Positions 28,152 to 36,518 of a stretch of DNA of 64,000 bases are shown here, in pieces. A program made the position numbers and the translations under genes. Below the pieces are notes generated by a model. The model saw only the letters and a program-made list of their open reading frames with translations, was not told the origin of the DNA and ran no database searches. Source of the DNA: Flavimarina sp. Hel_I_48 (lineage in GTDB: Bacteria > Bacteroidota > Bacteroidia > Flavobacteriales > Flavobacteriaceae); NCBI RefSeq assembly GCF_000733945.1, contig NZ_JPOL01000002.1, positions 3,163,001-3,227,000 of the forward strand, read 5' to 3'. Within the stretch, counting starts at the first letter, position 1, and every line of letters begins with the position of its first letter.

Positions 28152-28201
28152 AAAAGGAAAGCAAGAGGGTAACGGGCAAAGCCACGTTACGGGTTCCTTT
28201 T
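28152..28201. repeat. Left member of a hairpin pair found at both island ends
   Basis: AAAAGGAA ... TTCCTTTT outer stem and GTAACG/CGTTAC inner stem. It contains GCAAGAGGGTAAC (28161-28173), which occurs in inverted orientation at 56899-56911 within a hairpin of the same plan. The + strand ends with a T-run, so it may also act as a terminator. Confidence 0.5.
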
Positions 28202-28259
28202 TGTTAATTAGTTTTCTAAATATCAGATAATTACAAATTCTTTAAAAAAGTTAATTTTT

Positions 28260-28317
28260 AAAATCTACTCTAAATACTTTGAAAATACCAATAAACAGGC
28301 CAAAATCTACTCTAAAT
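28260..28317 (+). repeat. 16-bp direct repeat upstream of the BtgA-like gene
   Basis: AAAATCTACTCTAAAT at 28260-28275 and again at 28302-28317, 42 bp apart, ending 10 bp before the start codon of the BtgA-like gene. Possible operator or oriT-type iteron for that DNA-binding protein (inference). Confidence 0.55.
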
Positions 28318-28327
28318 CGGTCAAAAA

Positions 28328-28699
28328 ATGAATAAAAACAAAGGATTTACCACCATCAGTATTAAGACTCCGGTGGTTAAAAGATTCAGGGAGTTTTCAA
28401 AACAGGTCGCGCCAGATCATACCGAGGCGCTAGAACTAATGTTGGATTTTTTTAAGAACAACGAGATTTCGCCAAAGGAAAATTTTGGGCCCACTGGAAG
28501 GAGATTGGAAAACGCTTTACTGAAAAGAATGAATGCAATCATCGCTATTATTCGTGATATTGAAAAGAATAAAACAACACCTACACTGGCGATTTTACAA
28601 GCCCTTTTTGAAGAAGCAGAACAGCCGAAAAAAAAGCCGCTTTTATTGGAGAAAAAGCTGTTTGAGGAGAAAAAATTGAAGGGATGGGAGATTCAATGA
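28328..28699 (+). CDS. BfmA/BtgA-like mobilisation protein
   Basis: 123 aa. Small basic protein starting with a ribbon-helix-helix-like segment (FTTISIKTPVVKRFREFSKQ) followed by a helix with HTEALELMLDFFKNN and a Lys-rich tail. It matches the BtgA/BfmA family of Bacteroides mobilisation factors, which bind oriT and work with a relaxase. Here no relaxase gene accompanies it, so the element may depend on a helper. A pair of direct repeats sits immediately upstream of its start. Confidence 0.75.
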   Translation: MNKNKGFTTISIKTPVVKRFREFSKQVAPDHTEALELMLDFFKNNEISPKENFGPTGRRLENALLKRMNAIIAIIRDIEKNKTTPTLAILQALFEEAEQPKKKPLLLEKKLFEEKKLKGWEIQ

Positions 28700-28702
28700 T
28701 CA

Positions 28703-28969
28703 ATGTTAGGTAAATGGTATTATTATCATTTCTATGATAGCTATATTCACTTTTATGCAGCACTAGAAAGAAGTCTCATTAATTCTGGTGAGATTGCCAA
28801 ACGATTAAATGAATTAATAAGAAATAGTGATGCAATTTTATTTCATAAACCCGAAATAGTAGACAAAATCCAAATGAAAAAATATATCATAAGAATTTCA
28901 CGTAACAATTCCATACAAAAATCACTTAAAAATCCACTTCGCAAAAAATTTAGCATTTTAATATTTTGA
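28703..28969 (+). CDS. Small protein of unknown function after the BtgA-like gene
   Basis: 88 aa beginning 3 bp after the BtgA-like stop codon, so probably coupled to it. The sequence (LINSGEIAKRLNELIRNSDA) has a helical, charged middle and a strongly basic C-terminus (NPLRKKF). I do not recognise a family. It could be a short partner of the mobilisation protein or the truncated remnant of a relaxase region. Confidence 0.4.
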   Translation: MLGKWYYYHFYDSYIHFYAALERSLINSGEIAKRLNELIRNSDAILFHKPEIVDKIQMKKYIIRISRNNSIQKSLKNPLRKKFSILIF

Positions 28970-29045
28970 TCTGTCTATATTTGTCTCAGAGGAGGAATCT
29001 GAAAATCCTATAAAGAGTAAGAAAATTATTAAAAGTTAATTAGAA

Positions 29046-29153
29046 ATGGCAAAACCAAACACACCAAAAAATGGTCCTAGCAAGACTGGTGAAAAATCAG
29101 GAAATGGACGAGGAAATCATCCTCCCAGCAATCCAAAGTCAAGTAAAAAATAA
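29046..29153 (+). CDS. 35-aa basic, Pro/Asn/Gly-rich mini-protein
   Basis: ATG 29046 to TAA 29151-29153. The peptide (starts MAKPNTPKNGPSKTGEKSG) is rich in Lys, Asn, Gly and Pro and probably unfolded. A second mini-ORF follows 27 bp downstream. The pair lies in the otherwise gene-free stretch 28970-29353. The reading is supported only by its composition and the neighbouring mini-ORF. Confidence 0.4.
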   Translation: MAKPNTPKNGPSKTGEKSGNGRGNHPPSNPKSSKK

Positions 29154-29180
29154 TATGTTCAAACCCTGAAATCTAAAATT

Positions 29181-29285
29181 ATGTCAAGTTTCAAAAAAGA
29201 CTACCAACCCACTCAGGATGACCTGAATAATCATTCTGATCAATTAAATCCAAACAATGATGAATACAAAGGAACAGAGGAGTGA
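29181..29285 (+). CDS. 34-aa acidic mini-protein
   Basis: ATG 29181 to TGA 29283-29285 (starts MSSFKKDYQPTQDDLNNHS; ends with an acidic tail). Its charge is opposite to the basic mini-ORF before it, and a clear intrinsic terminator follows 25 bp later, consistent with a short transcribed unit. Function unknown. Confidence 0.45.
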   Translation: MSSFKKDYQPTQDDLNNHSDQLNPNNDEYKGTEE

Positions 29286-29309
29286 AAAATCCATTCTATA
29301 ATTAATCGC

Positions 29310-29340
29310 AATCGGTCATCTAGGTGGCCGATTTTTTTTT
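29310..29340 (+). terminator. Intrinsic terminator after the mini-ORFs
   Basis: Stem AATCGGTCA / TGGCCGATT (9 bp with one wobble pair) and nine T. It separates the mini-ORFs from the next gene. Confidence 0.8.
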
Positions 29341-29353
29341 AATCCGCTCTATT

Positions 29354-30157
29354 ATGATAAAAGATTTTAAGGCTTTTATTCAGGAACAATTAAATAATGC
29401 AAATCTTATTGAAGAGCAAGTAATTGCTTTTTTAAATGCCAAATATGATGGAAATGCCAATGCTATTATACATAGGCTCAAGAAAGATAGTAAATCTGAC
29501 GATGAATTCGGCGAGCATCTTATAAAGGAAATTTATGGTGCCGAATTGATGTGTTTATCAAAGTCAATGAAGGATAAAAACAACGTTTCTGACTTCATAA
29601 CAGAGCTTTTTACAAACCCAAGCCTACGAACGGATAAATTTCACAAATTAGCTATCGTTCTGGAAAAGTTTTCGAAATCTGAATTCGTTAAAAAAATGAA
29701 TTATTCGGTTATAGCAGAAAAACTATTAAATGAAAAAACAATCCGTATTAAACAGGTTCGTGAGGAAATTGGAATGTCACAACCTACTTTTAAAAAGTGG
29801 CTTGATTTTTATTTTCCAAAAGGACAGATTGATGAGATCTCAAAGAAGACACTCTCAAAATATCATGGTAAACATAATATAACGTTCAAAGATTATTTGC
29901 TGATTTATCGCTTTTTCTTGGGCGTGCCACGAAAAGAACACAAAACGGAAGTTAAAGAGATCGTTGATCGCATAGCCTCAGGATTAACTGTTTCTAAGAT
30001 TGACATAAAGAAAGAAACAAAAAAGCGAAGCGATGCAATAAAGGAAGCTATTCTTTATATCAATGAAATCGAAAGATCTCTCAATCCCATACCTTATCGG
30101 GTGGATAAGTTTCCGTATTCTATAGCCCTAGAAATCATAGATACCATACGATTATAA
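29354..30157 (+). CDS. Hypothetical protein with a helix-turn-helix-like segment
   Basis: 267 aa from ATG 29354; an in-frame GTG at 29324 lies inside the preceding terminator and is rejected. The all-helical protein contains IRIKQVREEIGMSQPTFKKW (about residues 135-155), which reads like a helix-turn-helix, so DNA binding is possible. No signal peptide, membrane segment or known catalytic motif is seen. It is convergent with the restriction operon (129-bp gap). I do not recognise a family; it may regulate island genes. Confidence 0.65.
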   Translation: MIKDFKAFIQEQLNNANLIEEQVIAFLNAKYDGNANAIIHRLKKDSKSDDEFGEHLIKEIYGAELMCLSKSMKDKNNVSDFITELFTNPSLRTDKFHKLAIVLEKFSKSEFVKKMNYSVIAEKLLNEKTIRIKQVREEIGMSQPTFKKWLDFYFPKGQIDEISKKTLSKYHGKHNITFKDYLLIYRFFLGVPRKEHKTEVKEIVDRIASGLTVSKIDIKKETKKRSDAIKEAILYINEIERSLNPIPYRVDKFPYSIALEIIDTIRL

Positions 30158-30286
30158 TTTAATCATTCTAAATATGTTATCAACATATAAAATTCTGACC
30201 TCCTCCCATATTTAGGTACTGGTCATAACTGGAGAATCGGGGCTATTCAGTTCTTACCCAATATGGATGTCAAAGAATAATTTTAA

Positions 30287-31015
30287 TTAGTAAGCCCAAT
30301 CATTATGAGCAACCGGTAAATTATTTAATGCTTCTCTGTGCAATCGCCATTTGGGCATAAATATGTCCATATATTGAATAAAACGCTCATTATGGTTACG
30401 TTCTAAGAGGTGAGTAAGTTCATGCACTATAATATATTCTAAGCAGATAGTTGGTTTTTTTCCAAGCTCCAGATTGAGCCAAATACGTTTCTCTTCAATA
30501 TTACACGCTCCCCATTTTGTTCGCATTTGTTTAACTCCCCAATCCTTAGATTTAACTCCTATACGTTCTTCCCACTTCGCCAATAATTCAGGTATTTCAG
30601 ATTTGAGGTTTTTACGATACCATTCCTTAAGTATCTTTGATTTTTCAGCTCTGCTGGCATCAGGTTTTACCTTTAGCAATAACTCTTTGGTTCCATTTAA
30701 GCTTACGTTTGAGGGTCCTGTTTGTGATACTACTTTTAACAAATAGCGTTTGCCTTTTACATAATGGCTCTCGCCGGTTATAAACTCGCGTTCAGACTCT
30801 CTGGGCTGACTTTTAAAGTTCTCGACGTGCTTTTTTATCCAGCTTAATTTAGAAATTGCAAAAAGGCGTAGTACTTCATCATCGGTTTTAACGGGTGCAG
30901 ATAAGCGTATTCTTCCGGTAGGAGGATATACGGCCAAATGCATATTTTTGATATTCTTTCTTATAATATCAATTTCAATATTTGCTATGGCTAATTTATC
31001 TTTACTAGTAGTCAC
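30287..31015 (-). CDS. YgjP/SprT-like zinc metallopeptidase (M48-like, DUF45)
   Basis: 242 aa. Zinc motif HELTH at residues 198-202 in IVHELTHLLERNHNERF, preceded by KWGACNIEEKRIWLNLEL, the standard order of YgjP-like (DUF45) proteins. It overlaps the hsdR 3' end by 11 bp and is the last gene of the restriction operon. Such peptidases are frequent companions of type I restriction systems; their role is unproven, perhaps proteolytic control of HsdR or action on DNA-bound protein (inference). Confidence 0.88.
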   Translation of the reverse strand: MTTSKDKLAIANIEIDIIRKNIKNMHLAVYPPTGRIRLSAPVKTDDEVLRLFAISKLSWIKKHVENFKSQPRESEREFITGESHYVKGKRYLLKVVSQTGPSNVSLNGTKELLLKVKPDASRAEKSKILKEWYRKNLKSEIPELLAKWEERIGVKSKDWGVKQMRTKWGACNIEEKRIWLNLELGKKPTICLEYIIVHELTHLLERNHNERFIQYMDIFMPKWRLHREALNNLPVAHNDWAY

Positions 31016-34000
31016 GTTGCGCTTTGATAATATCCATTAATACATCTGTTTTCTCATCATCTTTTAAGATGTTTTGAACCGCTATTCTCAACTTTCTTTC
31101 CTTAATACCTGCATCACGCCAACCATCTAGTTTGTTTGCTCTAATAATATTATCTAAAGCCAAAGCTAAAATTTCGTTTGCCTCCAGATTATCGTATAAA
31201 GCCCGCTTGGCCGGCGAATCTAAAGACTGTGGATATTCATTTGTTTTTTGAGGAGCTGTCACTAACTCAGCTAATTCTTTAATTCTTCTTAAGTATTCCT
31301 GATAGGAGAGTGCCTCTGTTTTTCGTTGCGCTATGATCTCATCAAGAAGCCTTGACATTTTTTCATAATACTTCGGGTTGGCCTGAGTTTCTTCAATGAT
31401 AACTTTTCTCACGTTATTCTCAATAGTTTCCGCCACAGCTTCTTGCCGTTTAGTCTTGTATTCGGCTTCCGGTTCATTGGCCAGGTTCACAATCAACTCG
31501 ACAATAGATTTATTTTCAAAGTCTGATATTTTCTTGCTTGACATCGCATCAATATAGCGATCCATCAATTGGCGCATACCCGATTCAAATCGTTTTAAAT
31601 CTACGTGGTCGCCACTGGCCTGCTTTATGGTATCGCGTAAATCGGAATAAAACTTTACTTCTTCTTTAATTTCTTCAGCTTCTGCATTAGAATACCCCAG
31701 CGCTCCCATTTCGTTCGCCACATTAGCATACGAGCGTATGACTGAAACAACAGCTTTATATAATGCAACCCGCTTTTCCTCAGTCTGCTTTATATCATCA
31801 GGATTTTCTGTATTGCCACAGAAGAAACGGATGTAGTTAGGCTCATCTTTGGGATGCACTGGTTCGCATAACGCTCTCACCGCTTCCAGAGCAGTATCCA
31901 ATCTGTTCCTGGACTCCTGAAGTCTATCTTTAAGAAGTCCCTGTACATCATCCTGATCGTAATTGTCAAAAACCTCTGAAGTATAATTCTGAATAGAACG
32001 CTCCAGGCTTTTAAACAAATCTTTGTAATCAACAATATAACCGTATTCCTTATCCTCCGTATCTACCCGATTGACTCTGCAAATTGCCTGAAAAAGCCCG
32101 TGGTCCTGCATACTTTTATCAATATACAGATAGGTTGCGGAGGGTGCATCAAAGCCTGTGAGTAATTTATCGACCACAATAAGCAGTTTCATTCTACTGG
32201 GCTCATTGATAAACTGTTGCTTGGCTTCGTTTTCAAAAACCTCCGTCGATTTTCCTTTCAGCATTTTTGTGTACACCTCATATTTCAAGAGCTTATCGGT
32301 GGGATTGGATGCTCCTGAATCTTCTCCTTTAATATCTGCGTGATGTGGCTCGTACGAAGTTATAATCGCACAATCCTTAAAGCCTGCTTGTTGAAACAGT
32401 TCATAATATTTACAGGCTTGGTACACACTGCCCGAAACCAACATTGCATTACCTTCTCCCGTATACAAACGTGGTTTAGTATCAAAATCGTGAATGATAT
32501 CGTTTACGATCTTGGCCAGTCTTGATTTGGAACCCAGTACCTTCTGCATGGTACCCCACTTTCTCTTGAGCTCAATCTTTGCTACATCGGTTAATCCTTG
32601 TGTCTTGGCATCAAACCACTCGTCAATTTTATCCTGAGCGGTAACAAACTGCTCCACATCCCTGGCTTCGTATAAAAGATCTAGCACCACGCCATCTTCA
32701 ACCGCTTCATCAAACTTATAGGGATCTCCTATATATGGGCCAAAGATTTCAATACTCTTCTGCTTATCTTTTTTAAGCAAGGGTGTACCTGTAAAACCAA
32801 TAAAAAGAGCTTCAGGCAGAATGGCTTTCATCGCCTCGTGTAATTTTCCGCTTTGGGTACGATGACACTCGTCTACAAAAACATATAAATTTCCTTTGGC
32901 TTTAAAATCTGAACCCAGACTTTCTTTAAGTTCTTTTATGTATTTGTCGTAGTCCGGCTCATCAGAACGGTTACCAAACTTATGTACCAAACTGCAAATA
33001 AGCATTTGGGTTTTGTGATTGAGTACATTTAAGAGATCTCGCCCGGAATTTGTTCTGTAGATACTTTCTTCTACACCTATAAATAATTTCTCAATCTGAT
33101 CATCTAACTCTTCCCGATCTGTAATGATCAAGACCCGACTATCATCAATATTTTGACGTATCCACTTGGTAAGCCAGACCATCGTCAAACTTTTACCACT
33201 CCCTTGTGTATGCCATATAATACCGCCCTCTTTATCACCTATACGTTGCTGGGCTGCTTTAATACCAAAATATTGATTGGGGCGACACAACTTCTTGACC
33301 CCTTTGTCAAAAATGGTAAAGTCTTTAATGATTTCCAGAATACGTTTCTTTTCACAGAGCTGCACGATATGCTTGTCTATGATATACTCATAGGCAGCAT
33401 CTGAAGTTTCTTTCCATTTTAAATAATAGTGCTCTGAAGTTTTTGTGGTGCCGTAACGTAAGCCTTGCGTATCGTTACCCGCCAAAACCAACTGTATGGT
33501 CGTAAAAAAGTTGGGAATAAAATAATCGCTTTGATTATCCAGATTTTGACGTATGCCCTCTTCAAGACCTTTACGTGAACTTTTTAATTCTAAAACACCT
33601 ATTGCAATACCGTTTACATACAGAACCACATCCGGTCGCTTATTGTGCTTGCCTTTAAAACTGACTTCTTCTGCAATTGCAAAATCATTATTCTCTGGAT
33701 TCTTGAAATCTATAAGCTGTACTGACTCTTTAGCCTCTCCTAAATCTTCCCGCACATTAACGCCATAGCGTATAAGTTTATAGACTTCTTTATTGGCATC
33801 ATATAAACCTGAAGCAATATTGGTAACTGACTTTAAAAACTTAGATACAGCACGGTCTATAAGCGCAGCAGAATAACCTTGCTTGTTTAAGAAATTTCTA
33901 AGCAAGTCTTCCTCTACAGGCTGGGTACGAAATTCGTCCTGCCAGTTACCTAAATACCGATAACCCAACTCGCTTTGAAAAAGCTGAACAATACGATCTT

Positions 34001-34034
34001 GTGACGGGCGCTCTGCTTTGCCTATATGATTCAT
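31005..34034 (-). CDS. hsdR: Type I restriction enzyme subunit R (HsdR)
   Basis: 1009 aa. The N-terminal nuclease domain has RPDVVLYVNGIAIGVLELK (PD-ExK type, about residues 130-160); the SF2 motor has Walker A TQGSGKSLTMVW with Lys281, DECHRTQSG (DEAD-type motif II), FTGTPLL (motif III) and the ICRVNRVDTE motif VI region; a helical C-terminus binds HsdM/S. It translocates DNA and cuts at a distance when the target is unmethylated. Its start overlaps the preceding stop (ATGA), implying translational coupling. It appears intact. Confidence 0.95.
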   Translation of the reverse strand: MNHIGKAERPSQDRIVQLFQSELGYRYLGNWQDEFRTQPVEEDLLRNFLNKQGYSAALIDRAVSKFLKSVTNIASGLYDANKEVYKLIRYGVNVREDLGEAKESVQLIDFKNPENNDFAIAEEVSFKGKHNKRPDVVLYVNGIAIGVLELKSSRKGLEEGIRQNLDNQSDYFIPNFFTTIQLVLAGNDTQGLRYGTTKTSEHYYLKWKETSDAAYEYIIDKHIVQLCEKKRILEIIKDFTIFDKGVKKLCRPNQYFGIKAAQQRIGDKEGGIIWHTQGSGKSLTMVWLTKWIRQNIDDSRVLIITDREELDDQIEKLFIGVEESIYRTNSGRDLLNVLNHKTQMLICSLVHKFGNRSDEPDYDKYIKELKESLGSDFKAKGNLYVFVDECHRTQSGKLHEAMKAILPEALFIGFTGTPLLKKDKQKSIEIFGPYIGDPYKFDEAVEDGVVLDLLYEARDVEQFVTAQDKIDEWFDAKTQGLTDVAKIELKRKWGTMQKVLGSKSRLAKIVNDIIHDFDTKPRLYTGEGNAMLVSGSVYQACKYYELFQQAGFKDCAIITSYEPHHADIKGEDSGASNPTDKLLKYEVYTKMLKGKSTEVFENEAKQQFINEPSRMKLLIVVDKLLTGFDAPSATYLYIDKSMQDHGLFQAICRVNRVDTEDKEYGYIVDYKDLFKSLERSIQNYTSEVFDNYDQDDVQGLLKDRLQESRNRLDTALEAVRALCEPVHPKDEPNYIRFFCGNTENPDDIKQTEEKRVALYKAVVSVIRSYANVANEMGALGYSNAEAEEIKEEVKFYSDLRDTIKQASGDHVDLKRFESGMRQLMDRYIDAMSSKKISDFENKSIVELIVNLANEPEAEYKTKRQEAVAETIENNVRKVIIEETQANPKYYEKMSRLLDEIIAQRKTEALSYQEYLRRIKELAELVTAPQKTNEYPQSLDSPAKRALYDNLEANEILALALDNIIRANKLDGWRDAGIKERKLRIAVQNILKDDEKTDVLMDIIKAQRDY

Positions 34035-36516
34035 GACATTCCGTATTTATTTAATAGCGAATTCAATATGAGACTTAAATTATCTAATAAGTTTTCATAG
34101 GACATGGAGCCAAGGGTTAATTCGTCCACGGTTCCTTTAAAATCAAATTTTTCAGTAAGCAATTCTTTAACTTCTTGATCTATTTCACCTTCAGTTCTTC
34201 TCGAAAACCTAAGTAAATAACCATCCATTTTATAGGTACAATCCATAAAATAACTTACATCCTTGTATACCCAATTATCATAATAAGCACAAGGTTCTTG
34301 GTATTGCTTTGCAACAGGCATTTCTCGTAACTTTTCAAATGGTTTAACATTAACTTTATCCTGTCTTAAATAGAAATAGTAGGATCTCAATTCTCTTTGA
34401 GTAGAAAAGGGTAAGGTTTTCTCTAAAAGACGAATATTAAATTCATCTTCCATTTTGAAAACGGCATGTTCACATTTCTTTAGTACCTGTGGCTTTTCTA
34501 GTATAAATATTCTCCAATCCGTAATTATTTTTTTTGTTCTTCTATGAACGATTTAATAGAGTCTAAGGAACAATCATTATTATCCAATAAAGATTTTAAT
34601 ACCTCTCTTTTTTCAGAATCATTAAATAAATTACGCCAATTTTCATCTCTATCCCTTGAATTTGCTACTGACGACTTGTAAAACTTAAATCTACTTGTTC
34701 CTTGACTTTTAAGCCAAGTGCCATTTGAATCATAAGCGAAAAAAATGCATTGCAAAATAAATTCCTTTGAAGAAACATTACCTTTATTAAAAAGGGTTGA
34801 TAGCCGATTTAAATAATGTTCAAACTTCAGGCTATCGCTATTTGATAACTTGAAAATAAAATCAATTTGCCCATAAAAATAAAAATGGTTTTCTGCCATA
34901 TTTATTAATTCTGCCCATTTCAGTTTATCCTCTTTATCATTTAGAAAAATTACTTTTTCACACTCTTCATTTTGTTGCTGTTTATTAAAGAAACTTATCC
35001 ACTTACCTTTATCCTCCTCAGCAGATATTTGGAATAATGCATTTTTTATATCTAATACTATTTCTTTATCCAGCCTGCTCATAGCTAAAATTGCCGGGAC
35101 GTACGCAGAACTGTCGTCAATTCTTGAATTGTAAATTATATTTCTACTAATACGTAACCAATCTTTAAATTTCTCCCAATCTTCTTCTGAGTAACTATTA
35201 ATATCTCTATTACCTTTCGAATCAAGGAATTTAAGGATGGAGAAAAAAAAGGTTTTATGGTATAAACTAAGCTCGTTGAACCTAGTTAGGAGGGTTCGTT
35301 TGAAGGTATCTTCCGCTTTTCCTTTAAAAGTTCCAGTCCATACCTCATTAATGGCTCTATTTAATTTATCATCATTATCACTTGCTAGAATATCTAGTAT
35401 TTTAAATATATATTCTAAAGAGGTTTCATTAAAGACATTCTCTTCTTCATAAACAGAAGTAGGTGTATAACGATTTGGGTTTAGTAATTCAATATCCTTC
35501 TTTTCTAGCGAATAGTTATTATCAGACTTAGCATTATTTACTCCTAATTTTACCAACAAGGCTATATTCTTAAAAAAGGCTAAGAAATTTGTATCAACAT
35601 CCTTTACTTCTTTCTTCGTTTTCCAAAAAAGGTCTAACCAGTCTTTGTCTGTTTTGCTGACCCAATCATAGTCTGATAAGGTCTTTTTATGCTTTTTTTC
35701 CAACCAAGCTTTAAAGTTTTCAAAATCTGTTAATCCTTTTCCTCGAGCATTCATTTTAACGTAAAGATCTTCATCAAATCCTTCCTCTTGAATATCGAAA
35801 AAGTCAAAACTTACACATTGTTTCTCTACTAGATTTGACCAAGCTTTTTCAAATTCAACTTTCTTTTCTATTGTTTGCTTTCTAATCTCGTCAAGCATTA
35901 CAAGTATACCTGCAACAGTTGGGTCTTTTTCCCAAGAACTAAAGAACCAAGATTGATTCTTAATACTATTTGAAAGTAACTTAAACCTATTTTCCTCATC
36001 AGGCTTAAGTTGTAAAACCGAACTATTTCTTATAATGTTTTCAATGAATTGACTGCTACTCTCTCTAGTTTTATAATTAAAATTTGATAGGACTGAAATA
36101 TCATTTTTTGCTTGTACACCTATGTATAGATGCAATAGGAATAGAGTAGTGAGTCTCTGTTGTCCATCAAAAGGAATCAATAGCTTGTCTTCACTTGAAG
36201 TTATTGGTTTTGGTGACACTTTACTTTCAAAACTTATGCCTGTATCCTTGCTATAGTTCTTAATCACTTCCAGCATTTGTTCAATGCTTCGCTTGTTTTT
36301 ATTAAAGTTGGCTTGATTAGTTCTATCTACTGATTGTCCGAAAATAAAGTCTAAATTTAACAATCTACCTGAATTGACTGCATCTAATAAATCTGAGACA
36401 AATCCTTTTCTAATAGTATTTACGCGCTCAGTAAGCCTCCCCTGAGCATAATCTCTTTGAATTTCAGGGATTTCAATTTTGCTCTCCTTAGCTATTTTCC
36501 AAAATGTTACTGCCAT
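34031..36516 (-). pseudogene. DUF262 (GmrSD/RloF-like) protein, frameshifted at an A8 tract near its C-terminus
   Basis: The first 663 codons (36516-34525) hold a DUF262 ParB-like domain with IPFDGQQRLTTLF (Asp117-Arg121) and PEIQRDYAQGR. The frame stops at TAA right after CAA-AAA-AAA. One base back the frame stays open from before the A-run: it reads IITDWRIFILEKPQVLKKCE and runs into the 140-codon ORF ending at 34031. This tail resembles the usual C-terminal part of long DUF262 proteins, and no ATG or GTG precedes it before 34453. One extra A would give a single ~827-aa protein. DUF262 proteins are NTP-hydrolysing partners of nuclease domains in anti-phage systems such as GmrSD. Alternatives: sequencing error, real frameshift, or -1 slippage producing two products. 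Confidence 0.75.
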
Positions 36517-36518
36517 AA

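Noticed and set aside
29324..29353. GTG start for the 267-aa hypothetical protein
   Set aside because: It lies in the T-tail of a clear terminator; ATG 29354 is the natural start.
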